Program-made: the position numbers and the translations under genes
Shown here: piece by piece, positions 35,210 through 47,819 of the stretch
Layout: the number at the start of each line of letters is the position of its first letter
How positions within the stretch are numbered: the first letter of the stretch is position 1
The notes under the pieces: model-generated
Told to the model about the DNA's origin: nothing
Database searches by the model: none
The model's input: the letters and a program-made list of their open reading frames with translations, nothing else
NCBI GenBank assembly: GCA_963855995.1
Contig: OY979716.1
Coordinates: 23,364,283 to 23,428,282 of the forward strand
DNA: 64,000 nt
From: Muricea muricata
Lineage: Eukaryota; Cnidaria; Anthozoa; Malacalcyonacea; Plexauridae
Reading direction: 5' to 3'

Positions 35210-36720
35210 GCCCATAAATTGAAATACTGCTATTTGCTGCAAAGCAAATGTTTTTTTCTGTGTCTCCAGCTCGATACAAGCTCATTTCTACAGTTAAGGG
35301 AGCTAAGTTCTGCATGGCGGATAATTACGAATTTCTCGTATAAGCAAAGGTTACAGCGTTTTGTAGCATTCGAGTATGGCTTGCATTTCTTTAAAATTTT
35401 CCATTTGATGGAAAATTTAACTTCTGCGTCCTTCAGAGACCAACTGTGTTTTACTGAGTTTCGTAGAGTTACTTATCGTGCCGAAATGAGGTGTTATGGT
35501 TTGCGTATCTTGTCTTGAACTTTCCTTCTGTTAACCCTACGTAACTGCTCTCTTCACTGTTGTCCTCTAGTGTCATGATAGCCTGATACACAATTCCTTC
35601 ATTCAGACATTTTTCATCAACCGGGCAGGCCTTCGGCTGCCGACAATTGCGTGCGTTGTCGGTAGCAGGGGATGTCCGGACTTCTCTTTTAAGTATGGAT
35701 TGATTCTTTGCCCTGATGAGCTTCTCCATGTTGGGCATGCAGCTATAGCTTAACTTCACCGTGTTCCTGTTAAAAATTTTGTGCAATGGGTTGTTCTTGG
35801 GGAAGCATTCATCGATAATTTTCAAAAAGGTATGGCCGATGTTGGTGGCTACATTAGCGTTGTAGGGTGGGTTAAATCATAGAATGTTTCTTTGCCTGGA
35901 TCTTTTGTCTTTGCTTGGTCGTGGGTCGAAATTTAAGTTGTAATTATAGCCGCTTTTCCTGAGGGCTTCTTGGTATGGGGGTGCTGCGGAGTCAAAGGAG
36001 CGCTTGTCAGACGAGATGTTGGACAGCCTTCGGTTGATTCCTGCGGGTAGGTTACGTAGAATTGGTCGCGGGTGATTGCTGTGGCGGTTGATGTACTGCG
36101 GTGTATTTCCGGTCTTTGTGTAAGGTCTAAAGGACTGCGTTCTCAAGTCAAGGGTAACATCGAGAAAGTTAACACATTTTTTATTTGCTTCGATTGTAAG
36201 CTTCAGGTTGTGTTTGCCGAATGTGTTACATATTTTCTTCTTGATACACTCGATTTTTCTTGGTGGGAGGTTGAAAGCAGCTAGACCATCGACTCTGTAG
36301 AGACCAATGTTGGATCTATAACTCAGAGGTAGTTGAGACAGTAGATAGTAGCCAACAAGTTCACATGTTTCGGCGCCGTCAAAGCTGCCCATAGTAACGT
36401 CAAAGTGTGAGTCGGCAGATTTCTTGCTCCAGGTTTGATTGTCGTTAAAGAGCACCGACCTCTTAGCTTGGATGACAATTTCCTTCTCTTCTCCGGTTAT
36501 CTCGTCACTGTATTCGGTCGCGAACGTCAAAGCTTTGGTAGGTAGGTCTTCTGAAATTGATGGGTAGAAATTAACCACGTCAAAACAGATGAACGAGTGA
36601 TCTGGTTTGTCAGGGATGTTCTTGAACCACGCGAGAGCCAATTCTGTATCTTTCCACTGGTTTACCCCGGTTGCTTTAAACACTTTCGAGTTGATTCTCT
36701 CCAAGATTTTCTTGCTGACT
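35210..36720 (-). pseudogene. PLE copy, decayed
   Basis: Contains RT start blocks (FICFDVVNFYPSISEDL), FDVTMGSFDGAETCELVGYYL, a mutated catalytic box YRVDG (first Asp replaced by Val), LKLTIEANKK and NRHSNHP. A TGA near 35878-35880 replaces the Trp of the WFNPPY block found in the sister copies. The GIY-YIG part (GIVYQAIM...YVGLTEGKFKTRY) follows, then a frame break near 35470, with the C-terminus readable to about 35216. The 3' tail shares GTGCTCAATACCGAAGTAGA (35021 onward) with the copy at 31692. The ribozyme core there is destroyed (AACAAACTTGTAATAAA remains). It is 5' truncated near 36720. Confidence 0.9.
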
Positions 36721-37561
36721 TTCTTTCAGGCAAAGGCACGAGTAAATCATAGTACTAGCTAGCATGCGAGACCTCCCACCTACATTGATAACGTTCCTAT
36801 TAGGCTCGCGCACTAGCTTCCCAAGGACATTCATTCGTTAATATTTTCAGCACAAGAACATGAAAATAATTTTAATATAGCATGCGGTTGTAGATTTTTC
36901 ACATTTTCCAAAAAGATTATTAAACCAAGTATAATAGAAAAAAGTAAAACAGACAGTAGAATAGACGCGAGTTGAAATGGCCAGCTGCTTTCTAGCGTCT
37001 TGTTAAATAAATAAAATTTGGACGACTTTTTCGTTTGCTCGCGCGCCTGTGGTTAAGGCAATGTTTAATTAAAAAAGTTGACTGAGAAATGGATGTTTGA
37101 AATATGTATAGAATCTTCTTTCGAAACAAAAATAGGCAGCAACAAAAATTGCCTACGAAATTGAAATCCAATTGAAGCGAAGCTCTTCCATGTCAGTCGC
37201 TTTTTTTGTGTTTTTATTGTTCTCATTGTCAAGGCAATTCTCACTTCATCAATCTTATTCTTTTTGGAATTATTTTTTTAAACCATCATTTCTCCTGTTG
37301 AATGTTTTCAATCCACAGCGTAATTGAACAGCAACCTGACATGTATCAACCGCTAGAGTAATTTGTAAAAATTCAACAGACATTCAGAGAAGTTTAGAGA
37401 AACATGACGAGAACTACCTCTCTAAAAGCGCATTATCTTTAAAACTGCCATGAATTTCAAGCAATCGTAACAAATAACAGTAAAATATAGACTTTGCAGA
37501 AATGTCGATGGCCTGCAATGTGCATCTATAAGGCCAACAAATAATAGTAAATTAAACTTAC

Positions 37562-37676
37562 TTTGCATTATGGTCGGAAACGAGTGACTGGACAAACCAG
37601 TTTCCACATAAATATTTTCTTTTGATGCCACAAGTTCAAGCGTCAGGACGCAAATCTGAATTTGTAGAATAAACAT
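37562..37676 (-). CDS. Signal-peptide first exon, cassette A
   Basis: ATG at 37676 starts MFILQIQICVLTLELVAS, a short hydrophobic signal peptide, then a 20-residue tail ending IMQ and a phase-1 GTAAG donor at 37561. The upstream ATG used in cassettes C and D is ATT here, so translation would begin at the internal Met. It is the nearest first exon 5' of exon 2 (29785), which accepts phase 1. A probable non-coding leader exon ends with CAG|GTATAA near 37793. Confidence 0.65.
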
Positions 37677-39636
37677 CGCAACACGAAGAATTTTAATGTT
37701 ATCTCAACGAATACTAATTTTTAAAATTGAAAACTTATTTGTTCAACATTTTCAAACAAAAGACAGTAGCGTAGCAAGCACGAAAATTTATACCTGCATC
37801 TTTGCAAATACTTTCATGTTGATTGAGGGTGAAAACAAACAAGTTCTGAACAAATGAATACCGCTAAATTAAAAGTAACTGTCTTAAATTGTCAGTCTTG
37901 CCAATATAGAAATTATAAATATAAAATGCGTCCTCGACCATCAATTATTTCCAACGTTCTCAAACAATTAGTTTTGACAAAGTGTAACGAGCGCCTAAAA
38001 GCGTAATTAGTCTTTGACAGCGATGTCTTATAATGACACCATTATCACTTACTACAATTAGATCTTAACTAAAAGTTTGAGATCCTGTGCTTATTAAGTA
38101 ATTAAAAGCGGCATTGTGACTATATACAATCATCTCAGCAAAGTCGGTGAGTGTGCACGTATTTTAGTACAATATAGGTAGTTTTAATAAATGTAAACAA
38201 AAATCGAACCTTCTAGCATTAATTGTTGAAATACGCCGCGATGTATTTTAATCATGTCACTGTTATTTACAACTTCATATTATTAAAGATCAACTACTAT
38301 ACGTGCTGAAATAATAGCAACTGTAATTAAAGTCCTTTGAAAGAACTTAAATTTACATCTTTCCATCGTTTCTGCTTGCTATGCCACCTAAAACATACAG
38401 CCTTATAGATTCCCAAAAAGTGCATGTGTGTAGTGAATAAGTGCTATATTATTACATTTTTCATATAACAAAGCATTGATCTGCCCCGAAAGATAACAAT
38501 TTAAAACAAACTTACGAATTTTCAAAGAGCTTGAAAGCGCTCACCTGCCAAGTTTTATACTTGACAAATGAAGAGAGACGATGTTTGCCTTCGCAACTAT
38601 AGCATGCACAATTAAGTGGAGATGCATGGGGTCTTTTCAACCGAGAACACGGTACGAACTATTCCAAATAAAAAACAGCAAAATTTAACTTAACGCAAAC
38701 ATGTCAAAGACACACCTATATACGGCTTCACATGTGTAGAACCAATGAATATTAACTATAATAATAAAAATTTATAGTTGACGCCAGTGAAAAAACATAC
38801 TTTCGTTCATGGACGCCTAAATACAGTAAACACAGTCTATATATATATATTCGTGCATTTGTTTGTAGTTCACAAATAATAAGAAAATACGGGCTCAATT
38901 CTAATTCATAATTTTCCTTGTCTGTGGGAGATTATTGTTTGACAGCACAACATTCTGCCTGGCAAGGCTGGAAATCTTGGAGACAACTGAAATATTTATT
39001 TATATATTTTTGACGAAAAAGTGCAAAAAAGCCGGATTAGTTAGAGTATTATACCCCGAGCCAACTGCGCGAAGCCCAGTTCCGGGCGTCAGCCCGGGGC
39101 AAAGTTACTAATTCCACCCAGCTATTTACACCCGGGAAAAGGAAATCATTAGCGAAGTCTGAAGTTCCAGGCGTATAGTCGCCATTGCTGACAAACCAAC
39201 GGTGGTCATTTCTGATCTCAAGAATATGGCGGACTGTAGCGAACACTTAATGCATCCAAAAAGACGAGAACTGACACGGAAACGACTGCCACAAAACTCT
39301 TGAAGAGAGATTATTTCTGGGAAAATACAGAGAATTGTTAAGGCTACTCTCACTTCATTAATTTTATTCTTTTTGGAAATTTTCTTTTAAAACATCAATT
39401 CTCCTGTTTAATGTTTTCAATCCACGGCGTGATTGAAGAGCAACCTGGCATGTATCAAACGCTTGAGCAATTTGTAAAAATTCCACAACGACCTCTCTAA
39501 AAGCGCATCATCTTTAAAACTACCATGAATTACAAGCAATGGTAACAAATAACAGTAAAATATAGACTTTTCAGTAATGTCGATGGCCTGCAATGTGCAT
39601 CGATAAGGCCAGCAAATAACAGTAAATTAAACTTAC

Positions 39637-39776
39637 TTTGCATTATGGTCGTAAACGAGTGACTGGACAAACCAGTTTCCACATAAATACTTTCTTTTGA
39701 TGTCACAAATTCAAACGTACGTCAGGAGGCAAATCTGAATTTGTAGCATAAATATCGCCACACGAAGAATTTTCAT
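39637..39776 (-). pseudogene. Signal-peptide first exon, cassette B, frameshifted
   Basis: ATG at 39776 and a phase-1 donor at 39636 are kept. A 4-bp duplication (ACGTACGT near 39715-39722) compared with cassette A shifts the frame and gives a TGA inside the signal peptide. It is otherwise about 90% identical to cassette A over several hundred bases. Confidence 0.7.
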
Positions 39777-42242
39777 GTTTTCTCAACGAATACTAATTTT
39801 TGAAATAGAGAACTTATTTGTTCAACATTTTCAAACAAAAGAGAGTAGCGTAGCCAGCACGACAATTTATACCTGCATCTGCGCAAATACTTTCATGTTG
39901 ATTGAGGGTGAAAACAAACAAGTTCTGAACAAATGAATACCGCTAAATTAAAAGTAACTGTCTTAAATTGTCAGTCTTGCCCATATAGAAATTATGAATA
40001 TAAAATGCATCCTCGGCCACGAATTATTTCCCAGCTTTCTCAAACAATTAGTTTTGACCAAGTGCAATGAGTGCCTAAAAGCGTAATTAGTCTTTGACAG
40101 CGATGTTTTATAACGACACTAATGTTACCTATGACTATTATAACTCAACTATAAAAATCCTCAAATGAAAGCAACCTACCCCACTTGCAAATGCACATAA
40201 AACACGTAAGACATTTGTTATTATGCTCTAAGGAACTCATTCTCAGGCTATTTGGATTATTTAGAGATGTTTTGCTTTTTGAAACATGCAAATTAGGTGT
40301 CTCTGACATCAACTACTCAAAGATAATAAATTACGCTGATAAAATGGTGGGTATATACCTAAAATGTACACCTGAATAAAAGCAGAATTTCCGAAACATT
40401 TTTAATGAGCATAGCAAATTGGTAGCCACACACGACTACTTCTTACTTATACACAAGAAAATTACTTGCACTCTTTCAGTTGAACAGGTGCCTGGTTCAT
40501 AAAAATGCAAATACTATATTAACAGCCATAGGCCCTAGCTACTATTTAGCTGTAGCTTCATTTGGATAGAAAAAATGTCTTAACAAAATCCTAATGAATC
40601 TACTTGGGATAGACGTAGTGCGTTGAATACCTCGAACTCGAAAGTGGAATTTGATTACAATGTTGGAAAACTTATTAGACAGACAGCAAGGTATCTGCTA
40701 TCTGGGTGTGCCGTATGCATTTAAGGTTTTTGGACATATTAAGGTTAAGCTACGCAAGCTTTATTGATGCTTCAACATCCTCAAATAATAAACGGTAGCA
40801 TAGCGAGACCCATAATTTTAGTGCCGCGAGAAGAAAAGCTTTGATCTATCCTAGCAGATAATAATTTAAAACAAAACTCGCGTATTTGCAAAGAGCTGAA
40901 GCCCTCCTGAAGTTATTCGTGACAAATCAACAGACATCATGTTTGTCCTTGCAACTATGGCAACCCTGCAGAGATGATGTTTTTGTCAACCGAGGACGAG
41001 ATACGAATTTTCCAATTTCGAGAACAGAAAAATTAAACGTAGCTCAAGTCTGTCTAAACACTATAATTATACCTATTTAATCGTGCTTCTGTTTGCAGTT
41101 CGCAAATAATAAAAAGATACGGGCTCAATTTTCATTAAGAACTTTGTTAAGCGCTCGGCTGAAGAAAATTCTACCTCACAGAATTGTTGAAAACAATTGA
41201 AATATATTGTTGACGAAAAACGGTTAGAAACGCCAAATTTATCAGGATGTTTCAAACGTTTATGCAAACAAGTTTTCATGATATCTCAAGGAATACTGCT
41301 TTTTAAGCAATACAGGCTTTATTTATGCTTGAACATTCTCAAACAATAAACAGTGGCATAGCCAGACCGATGTTTTTAGTGCCGCCAGAAGAAAAAGCTT
41401 GTGAGTTAAAAATAGATTGCAATAAAAATGGGCTGCTAAAAAATGAAATCCATCTAAACAGGCGAAATGCTGCCTTCTTGATCGTTTTTTTTTCACATTA
41501 CCAACTCAATCATCACTTAATTGATGTTCTTTTTGGAAATTTTCTGTAATATACTGCTAACGAAAAACTGCTGACATTATGTATGTTCTACAAGTTAATA
41601 TTTGTCTGTGTTATTATGGCTATATCTAGGTTTTTATGGATGTCTGCAAAAAAGTCTTAATATAAATACGAAAATAAATGTTTTTCCTATCAGCACCTCG
41701 CGTCACAAATTGCGTGTGGATATTACTTGCATTATTTGTTGTGAAAGATTATCCTCTTTATTAAAAGCACTCTTTTTCTGCAATTGCCGCGTAGTTAATT
41801 TCTTAATCTAGCCACGGAATAGTTCTGTGGCTTTCGTTTTTCTTTTTTTCTACAAGTGATTTAACTTCTTATTGTCAAGGCAATTCTTACGCCATTAATC
41901 TTAATTTTTTTGAAATTTTCAGTTTGAACATCATTTCTCCTTCCTAATATTTTCAATCCGCTGTGCAATTAACCACTCAAAGACCACGGAAGCTCCTTCG
42001 AAACCCTTTGATCTATTCTGATGTGTACAGACGGCCCGAACAGTTTGTAAAAATTCCGCAGACATTCAGTGAAGTTTAGAAAAATAGGACGAGAACTACC
42101 TCTCTAAACAGCAAATTATCTTTAAAAATGCGATGAATTACAAGCAATGCTAAGAAATAAAATTGGAATGTACTCTTTACAGTAATGTCGATTGCATGCA
42201 ATGCGCAACTAATGCCAGCAAATAACAATAAACTAAACTTAC

Positions 42243-42378
42243 TTCGCATTAACACAGGAAATGTGTGACTGGGCAAACCTGTTTCCACATAAAACGTTTC
42301 TTTTGATGTCACAAGTTCAAACAGTAGGAAGCAAATCTGAGTTTGCAGCACAAACATCGCTACACGAAGAGATTTCAT
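42243..42378 (-). CDS. Signal-peptide first exon, cassette C
   Basis: MKSLRVAMFVLQTQICFLLF opens the exon, followed by ELVTSKETFYVETGLPSHTF and VLMR, then a phase-1 GTAAG donor at 42242. The frame is intact. Joining to exon 2 at 29785 keeps the frame. Confidence 0.7.
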
Positions 42379-42852
42379 GTTAACTCAACGAATACTAATT
42401 GTTGAAATGAATTTATTTTATCAACATGTCTTAGCCAGCCAGACGAGTAACACCTGCAGCTGTGCAGCTACTTTCTTGTTAATTGACTGTGAAAACAAAC
42501 AAGTTCTGAACAAAAGAATACCGCTAAATTAAAAATAACGCGAATAAATTGTCGGGTTTGCAAATAAAAATAATAGAAATGAAAATGCATACTTGGTCAC
42601 GAGCCATTTCCTGAGCTAAAGTTATATGTATGTATGTGTATTTGTAATATAAGTGGGGTAAAATCTTCAATGTGATTAGCTAATGAGCGTGCATTTATCA
42701 CATCACAAATCTTTTCGAGTTTTCAGGTACAAACTCGTAAAAAACGATATGGTTAAAGATATTTTGACAAAGGTAGGAAAATTAAGGGTAAAGTTTGTCC
42801 AGAATTCGAAAACCAAAAACTGAATCTTTTTGCGTATTTAAAAACTCCTGTG

Positions 42853-43087
42853 GCCGGTTGTTCGAAGCCCGTTTAGCTTAAACGGTGGTTAAGCTCAAAA
42901 TAGAAACCAAGTTTATAGATTCATTCAACAACCAAACTAAAAGTTTTGAACCTTAATAGAATGATTATGCTTACAACTACATATTTACTGCAAAATATTT
43001 AAGTTAACTGTTTAACGAGTGACGTAAGAGTGTTATTTAATCTAGACTTATCCACCGTTTACGCTAAACGGGCTTCGAACAGCCGGC
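42853..43087. repeat. MITE with 40-bp inverted ends
   Basis: GCCGGTTGTTCGAAGCCCGT at the left and a near-perfect complement ending at 43087. The match continues through TTTAGC, TAAACGGTGG and TAAG. No convincing target duplication. Confidence 0.8.
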
Positions 43088-43571
43088 GCCTGCTGAATAG
43101 AAATTCACATAGAAAAACTCTACAAGTAACAAGTGTGAGTTTTGCGGCGACATTCCAAACAATTGATTCCAAAGAAGCAACTTCATGTGAATTTTTCATA
43201 ATATTTGGCTTAATTTTCTTTTGAAACTATGAAAGTAAATTGATTTTTCTGAATCGGAGTGACCTCTTGCAAAAGTGGTTAGTGAAAAATATCTGTATCA
43301 TATATTAGAAGCTGTATCTTATATTATCGGCTGTGCTTTCTGTTTTACATGCTTTGCTGTTATTTAGCCAACGTTTCCCGCGAGCATAATCACACCATAA
43401 ATGCACGTGACTCGTTTTCAATTTCTTAAGTAGAGCATGTTTCATTAAAGTTACTTTATAAACTACAGTGCTCTTTAAGGATTTCGGGCACTGATAAAAC
43501 TGATAATCTCTCATGTGAGATTATTTATGATAATTTCACGTGTGAAAATTACCGCTGCTCAAGCAAATACC

Positions 43572-43760
43572 CACAGCCGTAGCTAGAACGTTAATGGGGG
43601 GGGGGGGGGTGTTTATTCATATATTCATGTTCTGCCCGACTAGTTTCTTTTGAAATCAAATTCAAATTTATCAATTTGAAAAGAAACTAGTCGGGCAGAA
43701 CATGAATATATGAATAAACACCCCCCCCCCCCCCCTATTAACGTTCTAGCTACGGCTCTG
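43572..43760. repeat. Foldback with poly-G/poly-C arms, copy 1
   Basis: Arms of about 85 bp are near-perfect complements. They include GCCGTAGCTAGAACGTTAAT, a G run of 14, and TTCTGCCCGACTAGTTTCTT. A CAA (or GCAA) on each side may be the target duplication. Confidence 0.85.
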
Positions 43761-43965
43761 CAATTACCAATCATAGCTTCTGGACATTTTATATTGGTGG
43801 AAAACCGGTAGTTTACACAGCCAGAAACGCGCAAGTTGCAGCAAGTCTGCTGCAGACTTGCTGCAACTTGCGGTCATCAAGCCGATATCAGGATGCGTTC
43901 GCATAGCTTGCTCCGGCTTGATGACAACAAGTCTGCTGCAAGTTGTCAACAGACTTGCTGCAAGT

Positions 43966-44115
43966 TGCGATCTGCAGACTTGCTGCAAATTGCGAACTGC
44001 AGGCTTGCTGCAAATTGCGAACTGCAGATTTGCTGCAAGTTGCGAACTGCAGACTTGCTGCAAGTTGTGAACTGCAGACTTGCTGCAAGTTGCGAACTGC
44101 AGACTTGCCGCAAGT
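43966..44115. repeat. 25-bp minisatellite, about 6 copies
   Basis: The unit GCGAACTGCAGACTTGCTGC then AAGTT repeats with one or two changes per copy. All reading frames through it are open (LQQVC-like), which is an artefact of the repeat. Confidence 0.9.
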
Positions 44116-45141
44116 TGTCGAAATCAGGGTTGCATATCATATTGAAAAAACCATAAAAAAAAACGCAGGAAATAAATGAATTGCTTTATTTTATCTGTCT
44201 TACAGTATATTCTCATATACATTTATCATTTATTACGTTAACATTAATCACTATGTAAAAATAGCATTACGCCATTACCATAAAAACTACAATCTATTAA
44301 AACATTAACATTAAAAACCGTTAAGAACCATTTTATTATCAGCAGGCTAGCTAAAACACTAGTCTTCTTCTTTATTCGACGCTATCGATTTTTTAGTATG
44401 TTCCTTCATATAATGTCAATATTTCACTTGCGTAGGATGGTCAAGTCCAAGATCATGCATATGCATCACTTTTAATTCCTTAAAATTCTACAGAGAAATT
44501 TCAAATAGAATTATTAATCTCAGTGGATAGTACTGTAAAGTTTGAATCTTTTCTTGCTAAGTATTTTATATTTTAGTCAAGTATATTATAAATATTGACG
44601 CAGAAATTTATTTTACAGATGCATGCATTATCAAAACTGCTCAAAAAACAACAAAGTACCGAAACGATCTGCTTTTCGCAAATGCTCTCAATACTATTAG
44701 AGCTATTCTAACTTGTACACGTTTTAAATAAAGAACACGTTGAGATGACAATTACCTTATGTATGGAGCAGTCGTGCCACATGCAGGCTTGACTTTTCTT
44801 CGTCGTTTTCGCTGGGATATTGTTGAATGTGTTTATAAATATCCGAAACACGAAATGTCTTGTCGCCTATGAAAATGTTAAGAAACATGATTAAAATGTC
44901 ATTTTTAGTCTAAACTCCCATCTATACACCAAGTAAAGAACTATACTTTAACTGTACCTCTATTTTTTCGCTTCAATCTCTATTCAACCTTTCAAAGACA
45001 TCTTTTGTTGTTTCTTTTTAAATATCTTCCTTGCTGTTGCTTGCTGTTTGTCAAAAAATGACGAATACGGTCTGATCTTGATTTGATTGGTTGTTAGATT
45101 GTTCTTGAATTTTAAAAGCCAATCAAATGCTGTATCGACTA

Positions 45142-45527
45142 CACAGCCAAAAACGCCACAGGCTTGTTGCAAGTTGTCAATTTTACCGGCTTGTTGCAAA
45201 TTGTTGACAAGTTGCAACAAGCTTGTGAATTTCATCAAGTTGCAACAAGCTTGTGAATTTCATCAAGTTGCAACAAGCTTGTCAAAATCAGGCTTGTTGC
45301 AACTTGTCATCTGCAGACTTGTTACAGCTTGTTGAAACAACTTGCATCAAGCCTGTGGATAACAAGTTTTGAGAATCAACTTGCAACAAGCCTGTTGACA
45401 ACCTGCAACAGACTTGTCGTCAACAAGCTGTTGCAAGCCATGCGAACGCATCCTGATATCGGCTTGTTGAAACAAGTTGTTACAAGATGTCAACAGACTT
45501 GTTGCAACTGGCGCGTTTTTGGCTGTG
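45142..45527. mobile_element. Complete small CACAGCC element (386 bp)
   Basis: Ends CACAGCCAAAAACGC and GCGTTTTTGGCTGTG, with TA on both sides (45140-45141 and 45528-45529). The interior is made of variants of CAAGTTGCAACAAGC, with a conserved core near 45440-45470 (GCGAACGCATCCTGATATCG). Confidence 0.8.
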
Positions 45528-46195
45528 TATTCGTGACAATTTGTCACGGGATAAAGTCACTGCACCGAAAATTTAATTTTAGTGCCGCTTTATTCTAAAT
45601 GTCAAGAATAGTTTTTCTTACGTATTTTTAACATTTTCCAACCAATGTTCGAGGATAGATTTCAATTATTTTACGCTGACGACTGTTAGGTCTGTCAGCC
45701 CTTATATATAAATACAGGCTAGCTTTGACAAGACTTGTTATTCACAAGCAAGTTTTTTCAATAACTTGCAGAAAGGCTGCATTAAAATGTTAAATCGCAT
45801 CAAGTCTCATTTTCACTGCAAATTTGCAGCAACTTATATATTATTCAATTTGCAGCAAGATTCTCTTGTATCAGCACTGATGCTTTCAACAAACTTGTTG
45901 CAATTTGTGGTTTCAGTCTTGCAGCAAGTCTGTGATATCAACTTGCAGCAAATCTGCAAATATCAAGTTGCAACAAGTCTGATTTTCGCAACTTGCATCA
46001 GCATTGATGCGTTCAACAGACTTGCTGCAAGTTGCTACGACAGACTTGTCAAGACTTGATATCCACAAGCTTGCTGCAAGTTGTTGTAACAATTTGCAGC
46101 AAGTCTGCAAATATCAAGTTGCAGCAAGTCTGATCCTCACAGACTTGCTGCAACTTGATGAAGTCAACAGGCTTGCTGCAACTTGATGACAACTT

Positions 46196-46309
46196 GCAGC
46201 AAGCGGGTAAAATCCACAACTTGCAGCAAGCGGGTAAAATCCACAACTTGCAGCAAGCGGGTAAAATCCACAACTTGCAGCAAGCGGGTAAAATCCACAA
46301 CTTGCAGCA
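46196..46309. repeat. 27-bp minisatellite, 4 copies
   Basis: The unit AACTTGCAGCAAGCGGGTAA then AATCCAC is exactly repeated four times, adjacent to the right end of the 43815-46332 element. Confidence 0.9.
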
Positions 46310-46497
46310 AGTCTGTGGCGTTTCTGGCTGTGTATATAATAAACAGAAAAATATATGGTGCTTTGAAATACCAGATATATTTCATGTTCAACACTCGAAA
46401 TAAATCTGGTATTTCCGCGCACCCATGCATTATTTTCTATTTAATTAACTGCGAAACAGGCGTTAAAAAATACAGATAAATTTATGAAATAAAACTA

Positions 46498-46895
46498 CAC
46501 AGCCAAAAACGCCCAAGTTGCAACAAGCTTGTTGACAACTTGCAACAGCATTGTTGTCAACAAGCCGATATCAGGATGCGTTCGCATGGCTTGCGACAAC
46601 TTGTTGACGACAAGCTTGTTGCAAGTTGTCAACAAGCTTGTTCCAAGTTGTCGCGAACAGACTTGATGCAAATTGTCGCGAACAGACTTGATGCAAGTTG
46701 TCGCGAACAGACTTGATGCAAGTTGTCGCGAACAGACTTGATGCAAATTGTCGGGAACAGACTTGATGCAAGTTGTCGCGAACAGACTTGATGCAAGTTT
46801 TCGCGTACAGACTTGATGCAAATTGTCGGGAACAGACTTGATGCAAGTTGTCGCGAACAGACTTGATGCAAGTTGTTTCAACAAGTCGTAGCAAG
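46498..46895. mobile_element. CACAGCC element, right end lost, 25-bp array
   Basis: Left end CACAGCCAAAAACGCCC preceded by TA. The conserved core (CCGATATCAGGATGCGTTCG) is at 46563-46582. About nine copies of a 25-bp unit (GTTGTCGCGAACAGACTTGA then TGCAA) follow at about 46650-46880. No right inverted end was found. Confidence 0.8.
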
Positions 46896-47355
46896 TCTGC
46901 AGTTGGCATGGCAACATTAATATACGGGTTCTCTCGCGACTCGCGTGTCTTCGCGCAATGGAGAAAAAGTACAACATATGGTCATCAATAGCATTAGAAT
47001 TTATTTACTATTTGCTATTTGGCAAAATCGTATTGCTTTGGCGGTGAAGATCAATAACTCCTCTATATAAGTTCGATACAATCCATCGTACGTACTCAAG
47101 TTTACAGATGTATAATGCAAGATATAATGTTATAAAATTTTATATGGCTCGTGCTGGAAGCTTTTGCAACAACACATACAGCACAAATCAAATGTAGATT
47201 ATGAAGGGAAAAAAGGTTAGTAATTCTAACATATAATATCCTATCAAAACAAAGCATTATATTACACATATAATGCATATATGCTCTACAAAAAAGCAGT
47301 CCTTTTAAATTCAAATTAGCTGCAACTGCAAGCCTGCAAATAATATCTTGTATCC

Positions 47356-47510
47356 ATAGAACATTAATTAAGGGGGGGGGGGGGTATATTCATATATTCG
47401 CGTTCTGCCCTGTGAGTTTCTTTTCAAATCAAATTCAAATTGATTAATTTAAAAAGATACTCATTGGGCAGAGCACATCCCCCCCCCAATTAACATTCTA
47501 ATTACTATGA
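47356..47510. repeat. Foldback with poly-G/poly-C arms, copy 2
   Basis: Diverged relative of 43572-43760: ACATTAATTAAGGGG, TTCATATATTCGCGTTCTGC, then complementary right arm with a C run. Confidence 0.8.
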
Positions 47511-47608
47511 TGCTTGTGGTTGATTAGACTTAAAATGTTATACCTTCTTAATTAATATACACTTATATGCAGCAATAATTTATCATCCTCAGTTGCGTAG
47601 TCTGAGGC

Positions 47609-47819
47609 TTACAGTCGTGGCAATATAAGCATTCTGAAAATATTTGAAAAATTCATTTGCTCAAGTTTAGCATTTCTGCTGATCAATTCCTCATGTGATT
47701 CCTTAAATTTTGAAAAGTTTGTTGAAATGTTTACAATTGATCAGCTGAGACGAACTGCTAAACTTGAACAAATGAATTGGTAAAATATTTTCAGAATGCT
47801 CCTATTGCCGTGACTGTAA
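47609..47819. repeat. Foldback element
   Basis: TTACAGTCGTGGCAATATAA and its diverged complement at 47800-47819. The arms continue through GCATTCTGAAAATATT and CATTTG...CAAGTTTAGCA. Confidence 0.8.

Larger units (their letters stand above)
37200..42620 (-). repeat. Tandem cassettes: promoter plus signal-peptide exon
   Basis: Three units (exons at 37562, 39637 and 42243), spaced about 2.1 and 2.6 kb, share long stretches on both sides of the exon. Examples are TTTTCAATCC upstream in plus coordinates, GAAAACAAACAAGTTCTGAA about 200 bp beyond the exon, and a TATA-like ATAAATATAAAATGC about 300 bp beyond it. Outer unit parts are also shared (38470-38910 with 40850-41140). None of the units carries a copy of exon 2. 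Confidence 0.8.
43815..46332. mobile_element. TA-flanked element or nest with CACAGCC ends
   Basis: Starts CACAGCCAGAAACGCG, ends GCGTTTCTGGCTGTG, and is flanked by TA. It contains a smaller complete copy (45142-45527), minisatellites and about 1 kb of non-repeat sequence (44120-45110) without an ORF I recognise. TA flanks fit Tc1/mariner-type integration. Whether it is one 2.5 kb element or two fused copies is unclear. Confidence 0.65.
43455..46445. repeat. Host repeat split by two insertions
   Basis: Parts 43455-43571, 43761-43814 and 46333-46445 together align with the uninterrupted copy at 50282-50595. The gaps are occupied by the poly-G foldback and the CACAGCC element. Confidence 0.8.

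Noticed and set aside
35195-35518. 107-codon frame on the plus strand
   Set aside because: Antisense of the C-terminal part of the PLE at 35210-36720.
43764-44179. Overlapping open frames on both strands, rich in Leu-Gln-Gln-Cys
   Set aside because: They are translations of 25-bp minisatellites. Frames are open in several phases at once, with repeat-determined composition.
46196-46309. Four exact 27-bp repeats as a CRISPR-like array
   Set aside because: There are no unique spacers, the repeats are contiguous, and the genome is clearly eukaryotic.
45087-46479. Several frames of 60-100 codons on both strands
   Set aside because: Same minisatellite artefact, with no codon bias or domain.
46495-46977. 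160-codon open frame with HQVCSRQLASSL repeats
   Set aside because: A translation of the 25-bp array in a CACAGCC element, not a gene.
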